In this document: positions 17,770 to 26,200 of the stretch, one piece after another | Numbering within the stretch: the stretch's first letter is position 1 | Layout: every line of letters starts with the position of its first letter | DNA from: Burkholderia sp. WSM2232 | Lineage (GTDB): Bacteria > Pseudomonadota > Gammaproteobacteria > Burkholderiales > Burkholderiaceae | Assembly: GCF_000472545.1 (NCBI RefSeq) | Contig: NZ_AWZV01000012.1 | Span: 153,225 to 217,224 of the forward strand | Direction of reading: 5' to 3' | DNA length: 64,000 nucleotides | Made by a program: the position numbers and the translations under genes | The notes under the pieces: generated by a model | Databases searched by the model: none | Told to the model about the DNA's origin: nothing | The model's input: the letters and a program-made list of their open reading frames with translations, nothing else

Positions 17770-19323
17770 CTAGTTCTTTGCCTTGGGCATTTGCGAGACC
17801 AGCGAGAGATTGATGTCCATGCCTTCGATCTGGAAGTGCGGCACGATGAATAGCTTGACGCGGAAGAAGCCCGGGTTGTCCTCTATGTCCTCGACAATGA
17901 CCTTTGCTTCGCGCAGCGGGTGCGATGCCTGCAGGTCATCGCCCGGATCGGTCATTTCAGTGACGAGGGACTTGACCCACGTGTTCAGTTCCAGCTCGAG
18001 CAAGCGACGATCTTTTGTCGTGCCGATGTTCTCGCGCTGAATCAGCTTCAGATAGTGCGCGATTCGCGAGAGCAGGAAGATGTACGGCAGACGCGCATTG
18101 ACGCGGCTGTTCGCCGTGGCTTCTTTGGTGTCGTACACCGCCGGCTTCTGCGCCGAGTGTGCCGAGAAGAAGCACGCGAAGTCGTGATTCTTGTAGTACG
18201 ACAGCGGAATGAAACCGAGATTGGAGAACTCGAACTCGCGCGTTTCGGGAATCAGCACTTCGCTCGGAATCTTGGCCTGGTTGCCGGTGCCCAGGTCGTA
18301 CAGGTGGATCGGCAGGTCTTCGACCAGGCCGCCTGCCTGCGGACCGCGAATCTGCACGCACCAGCCGTTCTTGATGAAGCTTCTCACCATGTTGGCCGCA
18401 AACGCGAACGACGCGTTGGCCCACAGATAGCGCGTGTGGTCCGGGCCCTTGACCGCTTCCTCGTAGTTGAACGCGCGCACCGGCGTTGTGTCGGGGCCGT
18501 ACGGCAGACGTGCCAGGAAGCGCGGCAGCGTGAGACCGATGTAGCGGGCGTCGTCAGACTCGCGGAAGCTCTTCCACTTCAGATATTCGGCGCGGTCGAA
18601 GTAATTGCCGATGTCGCGAATGCTTGCGACTTCTTCCATTGAATCCTTGCCGAAGAACTTCGGCGACACCGAGCCGATGAACGGCATATGAGCCGCTGCC
18701 GATACCTTCGCGATATTGCGCAGCAGCGCGATGTCCTGCGGGCTGCGGTCGAACTCGTAGTTCGAGATGATCGAGCCGATCGGCTCGCCGCCCGGCGTGT
18801 CGTATTCCTGAATGTAGGTGTGCAGGTACAGGCCGCTCTGGATTACTTCAGGCGTGTCCTCAAAATCCTGGCGCAACTGTTCCTTCGATACGTCCAGCAC
18901 TTCAATGCGAACGTTCTTGCGGAAATCGGTGCGATCGACCAGGAACTTCAGGCCGCGCCATGCCGATTCGATCTGCTGGAACGTTTCGTTGTGCATGATC
19001 GCGTCGAGCTGACGGCTGATCTGCCGGTCCAGATGCGCGATGTGGAAGTCCAGCAGACTTTTGTCAAGACGATCCACCTGTTGCGACGATTCGTTGATCA
19101 TCTTCAGGAACACGCTCATTGCCTGCGCGACGCGCTCATCGAGCGAGGATTCTGACAGCGAGTCCGCATTCTGGAAGGAGTCGAACGGACGCGTTTGCTT
19201 CACAGGCGTCAGGTTGATCTTTTCGCAGAGGGATTCGTAGACGCTCTTGCCGGGGGCGTCCAGCACGACTGTTTCCGCCGTGGTTGCAGCCGAATCCTGA
19301 AGTGCCGTTTCGTTCTTTGCCAT
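17770..19323 (-). CDS. tssC: Type VI secretion sheath protein TssC (VipB)
   Basis: A 517-residue large sheath subunit, which with TssB forms the contractile sheath around the Hcp tube. Signature stretches include LDFHIAHLDRQISRQLDAIMHNETFQQIESAWRGLKFL, SIISNYEFDRSPQDIALLRNIAKVSAAAHMPFIGSVSPKFFG, SFIKNGWCVQIRGPQAGGLVEDLP and the C-terminal VEDIEDNPGFFRVKLFIVPHFQIEGMDINLSLVSQMP. The ATG at 19323 follows GAGGA at a nine-base distance; a TTG two codons earlier is less likely. It lies 26 bp after tssB. Confidence 0.95.
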   Translation of the reverse strand: MAKNETALQDSAATTAETVVLDAPGKSVYESLCEKINLTPVKQTRPFDSFQNADSLSESSLDERVAQAMSVFLKMINESSQQVDRLDKSLLDFHIAHLDRQISRQLDAIMHNETFQQIESAWRGLKFLVDRTDFRKNVRIEVLDVSKEQLRQDFEDTPEVIQSGLYLHTYIQEYDTPGGEPIGSIISNYEFDRSPQDIALLRNIAKVSAAAHMPFIGSVSPKFFGKDSMEEVASIRDIGNYFDRAEYLKWKSFRESDDARYIGLTLPRFLARLPYGPDTTPVRAFNYEEAVKGPDHTRYLWANASFAFAANMVRSFIKNGWCVQIRGPQAGGLVEDLPIHLYDLGTGNQAKIPSEVLIPETREFEFSNLGFIPLSYYKNHDFACFFSAHSAQKPAVYDTKEATANSRVNARLPYIFLLSRIAHYLKLIQRENIGTTKDRRLLELELNTWVKSLVTEMTDPGDDLQASHPLREAKVIVEDIEDNPGFFRVKLFIVPHFQIEGMDINLSLVSQMPKAKN

Positions 19324-19349
19324 ATTCAATATTCCTCGATAAGCGGCGA

Positions 19350-19859
19350 TTACTGTTGCGTAGCCGGTGCTGATTCACCGATTTGCTGCAGGTCCGAGCG
19401 CAGGCGGTCGGACAGGGCCGGGTCCTTGAGGATTTTCTCGAGCTCGCGACGAAACGTTGCGTTATCGAGCAGGTTGGATTTGAGGTCGCGCAGCAGGTTG
19501 CGGGCAGCCATCAGCGCGCGCAACTCCGGCACCTTGCCTGCCACGACATCCGGTCTGAAGTCGTCCATCGACTTGAATTCCAGGCTCACCGGCAGTTCGG
19601 AGCCGTCGCCTGCCAGCGTATTCTCGACAGCGATCTTCGCCTTGGGGCTGTAGTCGGCGAGAACCGAATTGAAGTTGTTCTTGTTGATGTCGATCCTGGC
19701 GCGTTCCGCGAGTGCGCGCGTGTCCTGGCCGTTGCTGTAGTCGCCCATGACCAGCAGCTTGAGCGGAAGCTCCACCTTTTTCTGCGCGCCCCCAGTATGC
19801 AGGTCAAGCTTGATATTGATTCTTGCTTTCGGTACCTCGTTCTGGAAGCTGTTTGCCAT
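19350..19859 (-). CDS. tssB: Type VI secretion sheath protein TssB (VipA)
   Basis: A 169-residue small sheath subunit that pairs with TssC. Visible are VPKARINIKLDLHTGGAQKKVELPLKLLVMGDYS, the NKNNFNSVLADYSPKAKIAVENTL segment, SLEFKSMDDFRPDVVAGKVPELRALMAAR and NLLRDLKSNLLDNATFRRELEKIL, which together are diagnostic. The ATG at 19859 has AAGGACAT upstream. It is the first gene of the minus-strand T6SS group and faces the vgrG remnant across a 254-bp divergent promoter region. Confidence 0.95.
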   Translation of the reverse strand: MANSFQNEVPKARINIKLDLHTGGAQKKVELPLKLLVMGDYSNGQDTRALAERARIDINKNNFNSVLADYSPKAKIAVENTLAGDGSELPVSLEFKSMDDFRPDVVAGKVPELRALMAARNLLRDLKSNLLDNATFRRELEKILKDPALSDRLRSDLQQIGESAPATQQ

Positions 19860-19938
19860 TTTTTATGTCCTTAGGATCTTGAGTGTCGATACATCAATCA
19901 GTACAACAAACATGAATATCGAATATGTAACACACGCG

Positions 19939-19983
19939 TTTCGTCTTGAAATTGCGTTTTTGAAAAATTTGATCAAGACGAAA
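19939..19983. promoter_or_regulatory. 11-bp inverted repeat in the divergent T6SS promoter region
   Basis: Perfect arms TTTCGTCTTGA (19939-19949) and TCAAGACGAAA (19973-19983) separated by 23 bp sit in the AT-rich 254-bp gap between tssB and the vgrG remnant. Placement about 80 bp upstream of tssB suggests an operator for a dimeric regulator controlling one or both directions. No regulator gene is adjacent. Confidence 0.45.
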
Positions 19984-20113
19984 AAAATTGCTCGAATCCT
20001 ATTCACAGAATGGGCCGCAGGAGTTACCGTTGCTGCCCAAAACTCGCCTGGTGGTAATCATAAGCAGTACAGATAGTGCGAGTGCGCCGCGATACGAAGG
20101 GGGATAATGAGCG

Positions 20114-20485
20114 ATGGCTGGTTTGAACGAACACGTCGGCGGGATCGAAGCGATCCCGCGAGCCGTAACGGGGCGGCAGTCATATTTTCTTGACGTAACC
20201 GGGCCTGCCAACGGTTGCGAAATTTCTGTCGTATCGTTCAGCACCGTCGAGCGTATCGGCGAGCCGTATCGCGTGATTGTGGAAATTGCGCATCCCGGCT
20301 CGCTTTCGCACGACGATTACTTGGGGCGGGATGGGATGTTGAGCTTCGGCCAGGCCGACGCAGGCGCCTCACGCTCGTGCGCATGGGCCTGGGCAAGGTG
20401 CCACTGCAGCTATTGGCGCCGCGCAACCGCGCCGCTATCCCGCAGCCGCCGGTTGCCCTGTCTGAAGCAGGCAACCGGCGGCTGA
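20114..20485 (+). pseudogene. vgrG: vgrG (tssI) remnant, N-terminal fragment only
   Basis: Translation from the ATG at 20114 gives about 80 residues resembling the N-terminus of VgrG spike proteins (RQSYFLDVTGPANGCEISVVSFSTVERIGEPYRVIVEIAHPG is the conserved region, ending YLGRDGMLSF). Similarity then stops at about 20350 and the rest reads as Arg/Cys-rich nonsense to a stop at 20485. Normal VgrG is 600-900 residues, so over 85% is missing, including the gp5-like needle. A perfect 15-bp hairpin overlaps the end of the fragment and tssA starts 88 bp later, which suggests one large deletion between the vgrG 5' end and tssA. Confidence 0.75.
20443..20484. repeat. Perfect 15-bp inverted repeat at the vgrG/tssA junction
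   Basis: Arms CAGCCGCCGGTTGCC (20443-20457) and GGCAACCGGCGGCTG (20470-20484) are fully complementary with a 12-nt loop. No T-run follows on either side, so a classical terminator is unlikely. It could be a palindromic repeat element or the scar of the rearrangement that removed most of vgrG. Confidence 0.7.
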
Positions 20486-20572
20486 TCCCTGCGCAAGCCG
20501 GTCTCCATTGCGCCATCGCACGTCCGTTCCGACCGGCAGTCGGGTCCCCCGTGCAGCCCCTCTCTCACGCCT

Positions 20573-22174
20573 ATGCTAACGAACCTTCTGAGCGCGCTGT
20601 TCGGCGCGCGCCCGCCGTCCGATCTTGCCCGTTCGACACAAGGACAATGGGATGACTGGCTGCGTCCCATCAGCGATAACGCGCCCACCGGTGCCGACCC
20701 CGGTTACGACGACGACTTCCTCGCGATCAAGGAAGAAGTCGCCAGACTTTCCGACATCGACGACACGCTTATTGTCGAAACAGCCGAGCGCCTGCTCAAG
20801 CACAGCGCGAAGGATGTGCGTCTCGCGGTCTATTACGTGTATGGACGTATGCGCCGTGATGGCGCTGAAGGCGTGGCGTGCGGCTTCGAACTGCTGTCGG
20901 CGCTGATCGACCGTTTTGGCGAAGATCTACTGCCGGCCCGCGCCGAAACCCGCAAGGCCGCGCTGGAGTGGCTCGCGGGCAGCACCTTCGCGGACCGGCT
21001 GGAACGCGTACAAGGTCTGTCCGATGCGCTGCTCGAACGCACGCTCTCGGCGCTCGCGTTGATTGTCGAGCGCACCGCGCAATGGCCGGAAGCCGCACGT
21101 CCGGAACTGGATGCGCTGTTTCGCCGCTTCGAAAGTCGCGTGGAAACGCCGCGGCCTGCGCCAAGCATCAGTAATGACACGCTCTCTGGCGCTACGCCGT
21201 CGCCCGCGACCCTGGCGGCCGCGGCGCTGGCCGCTCCCACCGAAGTCGCTTCGACCCGCGAACTGCTCGACCGTGCGCGTCAAATGGCGCAGTTTCTGCG
21301 AGACCAGCCACACGGATATCTCGCAGCTTACCGGCTGATGCGCTGCGTGCGCTGGGACACGCTCACGGAAGTGCCGCCGCACGAGGCCAGTGGCAAAACG
21401 CGGCTCGTCGCGCCGCGCGCCGAATTGCGCTCCCATCTGAAACGGCTGCTGTTGCAGAAACAATGGCCGGAACTATTGGATCGGGTCGAAGCGGCGTTTG
21501 CCGAAGGCGCCAACCACTTCTGGCTGGATCTTCAGTATTACGCGTTCAGCGCGCAGGAGCAGGCTGGCGGCCAATATGCGCAGGTCCGCGACCTGGTCGC
21601 GACCGACTGCGCACTGATGCTCGAGCGCCTGCCTGGACTCGATCAGTTGGCGTTTTCCGACGGTTCGCCGTTTGCCGACGACGCTACGCTCGAATGGATC
21701 GCGCGCTACGCGACGGTACGTGACGTCGAGCGTGGCGAGGCAGTCGCGCCTGTGAGCTCCTCGTCGGCTCACACCGATTGGGCGGAAACCGAGGCGCACG
21801 CGTGCGATCTTGCCGCCCAGCAGGGACTCGAGGCGGCGTTTGCCTGGCTGCAGGGTTTGCCCGCGCAGCGCGGAGAACAGGGCGAGCGCGAACGCTTCCT
21901 GCGCCAACTGGTGATGGCGCGCGTGGCCGAGCGCGCCGACCGTGCTGACACGGCGCTGCATCTGCTGTCCACGCTCGAGCGCAGCGCACAGCGTTTCGAG
22001 CTTGGCGCGTGGGAGCCGTCCCTCGCGTTTGAAGCCAAGCATCATCTGCTGCGCTTGCTGAAAGTGAGAATGAACCGCAAGGACGCAGACAAGCCGGCGT
22101 TGAGCGCGCGCATCGAACTGCTGACGGGCGAGCTCACCGCGATCGATCCGGCGCGAGCCGTCACGCTGGCTTAA
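20573..22174 (+). CDS. tssA: Type VI secretion protein TssA (ImpA family)
   Basis: A 533-residue TssA. The N-terminal ImpA domain is clear (WLRPISDNAPTGADPGYDDDFLAIKEEVA; VRLAVYYVYGRMRRDGAEGVACGFELL), followed by an Ala/Pro-rich linker near 205-230 and a VasJ/ImpA-C-like C-terminal region (ARQMAQFLRDQPHGYLAAYRLMRCVRWDTL; LRSHLKRLLLQKQWPELLDRVEAAFAEGANHFWLDLQYY). TssA directs baseplate and sheath assembly. No good ribosome site precedes the ATG at 20573, consistent with a rearranged upstream region; the chosen start matches family N-termini. It is the first intact gene after the vgrG remnant. Confidence 0.9.
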   Translation: MLTNLLSALFGARPPSDLARSTQGQWDDWLRPISDNAPTGADPGYDDDFLAIKEEVARLSDIDDTLIVETAERLLKHSAKDVRLAVYYVYGRMRRDGAEGVACGFELLSALIDRFGEDLLPARAETRKAALEWLAGSTFADRLERVQGLSDALLERTLSALALIVERTAQWPEAARPELDALFRRFESRVETPRPAPSISNDTLSGATPSPATLAAAALAAPTEVASTRELLDRARQMAQFLRDQPHGYLAAYRLMRCVRWDTLTEVPPHEASGKTRLVAPRAELRSHLKRLLLQKQWPELLDRVEAAFAEGANHFWLDLQYYAFSAQEQAGGQYAQVRDLVATDCALMLERLPGLDQLAFSDGSPFADDATLEWIARYATVRDVERGEAVAPVSSSSAHTDWAETEAHACDLAAQQGLEAAFAWLQGLPAQRGEQGERERFLRQLVMARVAERADRADTALHLLSTLERSAQRFELGAWEPSLAFEAKHHLLRLLKVRMNRKDADKPALSARIELLTGELTAIDPARAVTLA

Positions 22175-22323
22175 GCCATGCCGGACGCCGGGATATCGAC
22201 ATACCCGTCCAACTCGGCCAATGGACCGGCGGCACCTCACCGCACGCCGCCCGCCAGCGCACCCCCGCGCTCCCTGCCCACTGACAGGCGATCTGATTCA
22301 TGCAACACACAAAGGACCAAACG

Positions 22324-22935
22324 ATGATGCAGAAACTTCGGGGCGGAGCGATCGTCCTGACCATGCTTGCGCTCGCCGGGTGCGGAGTCGGGCAGACGGT
22401 CAAGGACAGCACGGTAGACGCAGCGAAATGGGCATTCACGACGCAGGTGAAAACGATGAACATCGACCTCGCGAGCCGCTCGTCGTTGAACACAACTGGC
22501 GATGGACAATCGTTGTCGACGGTGGTGCGGATCTATCAGTTGAAAACGGCACAGATCTTCCAGCAGCTCGACTACCAGCAGTTGCAAACCAACGACCTCG
22601 ATGCGCTGAAAGCCGACGTGCTGGCAACCAGAGACGTCGTGCTGCGCCCGGACGCCAGCGCGAGCATTAGCGAGCCGATGAACGGCGACGCGCAATATGT
22701 CGGCGTCGTTGCCTTTTTCCGCAACGCGGGCAGCGACGCGACGTGGAAGCTCGTCATTCCGAAGAAGCAGTGGAAGAAGACGGACCCGGTGAAGATCGAG
22801 GCACGCGAGAACACACTCAATCTGATCGGCGCAACCGAGGACACCATCCGGCGCAACGCGCCGCAACAGAGCCTGCCGAATCCGGCACAGCCGAAGCCGC
22901 CTGCGTCGACCGGTCGCGCAACCCCGGCGGGCTAG
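22324..22935 (+). CDS. tssJ: Type VI secretion outer-membrane lipoprotein TssJ
   Basis: A 203-residue lipoprotein with signal peptide MMQKLRGGAIVLTMLALAGC, lipobox LALAGC and the TssJ/SciN domain (STVVRIYQLKTAQIFQQLDYQQL, LRPDASASISEPMNGDAQYVGVVAFFRNAGSDATWKLVI). TssJ sits in the outer membrane and binds TssM. A Pro-rich tail (NPAQPKPPASTGRATPAG) ends the protein. The ATG at 22324 has AAGGACC upstream; the next codon is also ATG. It follows tssA by 149 bp. TssM, normally its neighbour, does not follow. Confidence 0.9.
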   Translation: MMQKLRGGAIVLTMLALAGCGVGQTVKDSTVDAAKWAFTTQVKTMNIDLASRSSLNTTGDGQSLSTVVRIYQLKTAQIFQQLDYQQLQTNDLDALKADVLATRDVVLRPDASASISEPMNGDAQYVGVVAFFRNAGSDATWKLVIPKKQWKKTDPVKIEARENTLNLIGATEDTIRRNAPQQSLPNPAQPKPPASTGRATPAG

Positions 22936-23003
22936 TTCTTCCTGGCCAAAGGGAGGGCATCAGAAAGCGCCGCGCGCCAACACAGCCAGGCGCGCGCCCG
23001 CGC

Positions 23004-24215
23004 TCAAAGTGCCGCGGGCATCTTCCCCACCTTCGTATCGCGAAGATAAAGAAAACAGGACAGCCCGACAGCCGCCGCAGCAGCGATAGCCGCGAACAGG
23101 AACACCGACCCATAGCCGAACTCGCCGGCAATGTAGCCTGCCAACGGCCCGGTAATGCCCAACGAGAGGTCGAGAAACACCGAATACGCCGACAAGGCGG
23201 CACCCCGGCTGGCCGGCGGCACGAGGCCCACGGCCTCCACACCCAGCGCTGGAAACACCAACGCAAAGCCGAATCCGGTCAACGCCGCGCCCGCCAATGC
23301 CACGTGCGGCTCGGGCGCGAGCCACAGCATCAGCAAGCCGACGCATTCGAAGGAAAACGAAGCAATCGCGACCCGGAACCCGCCGTAAGTCTTGATGGTG
23401 TTGGCAAACAGCAGCCGCGCGCCGATGAACAGCGTGCCGAACACCGTCAGCGAGAGCGCCGCGTTCGGCCACTGCTTCGCCGCATAGAACAGCGTGATGA
23501 ACGTCGCGATCGATCCAAAACCGGCGGAGCCGAGCGCGAGGCCTATGCCGTGCGGCAGCACGCGCGTGAATACGCTCCGGTACGACATCCGCTCGCCGTG
23601 CACGACGGGCACCGGCGCAATCGAGCGCGCAAGGTAGAAGCCGAGCGCTGCCAGCAGCATGACCAGAATGCCGAGCGCGGCAAAGCCGACGGTCCGCTCG
23701 ATTGCCACGCCAAGCGGCGCGCCCACCGCCAGCGCGCCATATGTGGCAATGCCGTTCCAGGAAATCACCCGTGCGTTATTGCTCGTGCCCACCCGGCCGA
23801 TTCCCCACAGAATCGCGCCCGTGCCGCACAGGCTTTCGCCGAATCCGAGCACCAGCCGGCTGCAGACCAGCAGCGCGAGGCTCGCCGCCGGCCAGCGTCC
23901 GCACAGGACCGCCAGCAGCAACAGCACGCCGCTCGCGCCGCAGCCGAGCAAGCCGATGGACACCGTGCGCTTCGGCCCGAGCGTATCTGCGGAACGGCCG
24001 GCGAGCGGCCGCGAGGCCAGCGTCGCCAGGTATTGGACGCTGATCGCCGCACCGGCGAGCACCGCGCTATACCCGAGGTCGTCGTGGACGTAGCCGGGCA
24101 GCACCGCAAGCGGAATGCCGATCGTCAGGTAGCAAAGAAACGTGAAAAAGACGACCGGAATGATCTGCATGGTCGTCGCAAATTCGCTGCGAGGTGGCGC
24201 TGAGTCGGTGGACAT
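23004..24215 (-). CDS. MFS transporter of the YhhS/YfcJ type
   Basis: A 403-residue 12-TM major facilitator. [51 protein letters not shown] and the TM2-3 loop [14 protein letters not shown] are typical of the YhhS/YfcJ (UPF0226) group of putative exporters. [25 protein letters not shown] is the TM4-5 signature. The substrate is unknown. It is convergent with tssJ (68-bp gap) and divergent from xdhA. The 395-bp gap to xdhA (24216-24610) must hold both promoters; AT-rich sequence at 24476-24550 is the likely xdh promoter region but no clear hexamer pair was found. Confidence 0.85.
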   Translation of the reverse strand: MSTDSAPPRSEFATTMQIIPVVFFTFLCYLTIGIPLAVLPGYVHDDLGYSAVLAGAAISVQYLATLASRPLAGRSADTLGPKRTVSIGLLGCGASGVLLLLAVLCGRWPAASLALLVCSRLVLGFGESLCGTGAILWGIGRVGTSNNARVISWNGIATYGALAVGAPLGVAIERTVGFAALGILVMLLAALGFYLARSIAPVPVVHGERMSYRSVFTRVLPHGIGLALGSAGFGSIATFITLFYAAKQWPNAALSLTVFGTLFIGARLLFANTIKTYGGFRVAIASFSFECVGLLMLWLAPEPHVALAGAALTGFGFALVFPALGVEAVGLVPPASRGAALSAYSVFLDLSLGITGPLAGYIAGEFGYGSVFLFAAIAAAAAVGLSCFLYLRDTKVGKMPAAL

Positions 24216-24610
24216 GGGGAAAACGAGACTTGAAAACCGCGGGAAGGCGTGATTTTCCCATGGAACCGAGTCTCGTGCAGCGCTCGCTTAATAATTGTGG
24301 GATGAAAGGCGGGCAGCAAGGGCTTCAAAAGCGTACTCGGGGCGCGAAAATGCGCCCCTACGGCCGCCTAAATCCGCTTCGACACCGCCCGAGAGTTGGC
24401 GTAAACGCACCAACCTTCGCTATAACGCCTGGAACAGGCCACTTCAACATAAGCGAACGGCGCGCTCAACCTGTCTCAATATCGTTTTGTGAATATGTCC
24501 CGCATGCGACTCGGGCTATGGGTTCTATTTATTGACGATGATAGTTTTTGAACCATCCGCGCGGTGCTGGCAGCCGCGCCCGAGATTCGAGAACACCGAG
24601 AGCCCGACAC

Positions 24611-26164
24611 ATGACTGAGCCGATTCGCTTTTATCACCGCAACGAGATCCGCGAGATCAAGGACGCGCCCGTCACCCGCACGGTTCTGCAGTATCTGCGC
24701 GAGGACGCGCGTTGCACCGGCACCAAGGAAGGCTGCGCCGAGGGCGATTGCGGCGCGTGCACCGTGGTGGTCGGCGAGCGCAACGAAGCGGGCGGCGTCG
24801 ACTTCAAGGCGGTCAACGCGTGCATCCAGTTCATGCCGACGCTCGACGGCAAAGCGCTCTTTACCGTCGAAGACCTGCGCCAGCCCGACGGCTCGCTGCA
24901 CCCGGTACAGCAGGCGCTGGTCGAATGCCACGGCTCCCAATGCGGTTTCTGTACGCCCGGCTTCGTCATGTCGATGTGGTCTCTGTACGAAAAGCACGGC
25001 CACGAACAGAGCTGCGCGAACCGGACGGTGCCGTCGCGCGAAGCGATCAGCAACGCGCTCACCGGCAACCTGTGCCGCTGCACCGGCTATCGTCCGATCG
25101 TGGATGCAGCCGTGCGCATGTTCGAAGCGCCCGCGCCGAAAGCGCCGCTGAACGCGGACGCACTCGCGGCCGCGCTTGCCACGCTGCAACGCGATCACAC
25201 GTTTCACTATGAACACGACGGTCAGCGCTTTTACGCGCCGCGCACCGTCGAAGCACTCGCTCAGATCAAGCAGACCGAACCGGCCGCGCGCATTCTCGCG
25301 GGCAGCACGGACATCGGCTTGTGGGTGACCAAGCAGATGCGCGAGCTTGGCAACGTGGTCTACGTAGGGCAGATTGCCGAATTGCAGAAACTCGAAACGC
25401 GCGGCGACTGGATCGAGATCGGCGCGGGCGTGACCGTCGAAAAGGCCTACGCCGAGATCGCGAAGCAGTACCCCGAAGTCACGGAGATGTGGCAGCGCTT
25501 CGCCTCGCTGCCGATCCGCAACGCAGGCACGCTCGGCGGCAACATCGCCAACGGCTCGCCGATCGGCGACTCGATGCCGGGCCTCATCGCGCTCGGTGCG
25601 CGCGTGATCGTGCGCGGCGGCGCCAGCGAACGCGAGATGCCGCTCGAAGACCTGTACCTCGCCTATCAGAAGAAGGACATGGCGGAACACGAGTTCGTGG
25701 TCGGCGTGAAGGTGCCGGCTCGCACCGGCGCCCGCGCGCAGTTGCAATTCCGTACCTACAAGCTCTCGAAGCGCTTCGACTCCGACATCTCCGCCGTGTG
25801 CGCGGCGTTTTCGTTCATCGCCGACGGCACGCTGATTCGTGAGCCGCGCATCGCGTTCGGCGGCATGGCCGCCACACCGAAGCGCGCGACCCAGGCGGAA
25901 GCCGTGCTGCGCGACGCGCAATGGCACGAAGCCACCGTCCAGGCCGCGATGCTCGCGCTTGCTAACGACTACACGCCGCTCTCCGACATGCGCGCGACCA
26001 GCAACTATCGTCTGGAAGCCGCGAAAAACACCTTGTATCGCTTCTGGCTCGAAACCCGCCCGCACAATCCGCTGCCCAGAAGCGCGCTGGACGTGCGCGC
26101 GGTCGCGGCGGCTCGCGCGCCAGCCGACGCGCATAGCCAAGCCAACGCGGCAGCCGGCGCCTGA
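24611..26164 (+). CDS. xdhA: Xanthine dehydrogenase small subunit (FeS/FAD)
   Basis: A 517-residue subunit carrying both [2Fe-2S] clusters and FAD. The plant-type ferredoxin domain has GTKEGCAEGDCGACTVVV; the second cluster uses CGFCTPGFVMSM and NLCRCTGYRPIVDAA. The FAD domain shows ARILAGSTDIGLWVTK and SLPIRNAGTLGGNIANGSPIGD. It passes electrons from the molybdenum site of XdhB to NAD+ in purine catabolism (hypoxanthine to xanthine to urate). The frame extends upstream to 24548, but the ATG at 24611 (MTEPIRFYHRNEI) matches the family start. It lies 36 bp before xdhB. Confidence 0.95.
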   Translation: MTEPIRFYHRNEIREIKDAPVTRTVLQYLREDARCTGTKEGCAEGDCGACTVVVGERNEAGGVDFKAVNACIQFMPTLDGKALFTVEDLRQPDGSLHPVQQALVECHGSQCGFCTPGFVMSMWSLYEKHGHEQSCANRTVPSREAISNALTGNLCRCTGYRPIVDAAVRMFEAPAPKAPLNADALAAALATLQRDHTFHYEHDGQRFYAPRTVEALAQIKQTEPAARILAGSTDIGLWVTKQMRELGNVVYVGQIAELQKLETRGDWIEIGAGVTVEKAYAEIAKQYPEVTEMWQRFASLPIRNAGTLGGNIANGSPIGDSMPGLIALGARVIVRGGASEREMPLEDLYLAYQKKDMAEHEFVVGVKVPARTGARAQLQFRTYKLSKRFDSDISAVCAAFSFIADGTLIREPRIAFGGMAATPKRATQAEAVLRDAQWHEATVQAAMLALANDYTPLSDMRATSNYRLEAAKNTLYRFWLETRPHNPLPRSALDVRAVAAARAPADAHSQANAAAGA

Positions 26165-26200
26165 CGCGCGCGATCCAGCAGAAACACGGAGAACACAACA

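Noticed and set aside
22743-24203. Very long plus-strand open frame of 486 codons opposite the MFS gene
   Set aside because: It is antisense to a clear membrane transporter and its product is Arg/His/Gln-rich without any family pattern, the usual shadow in high-GC DNA.
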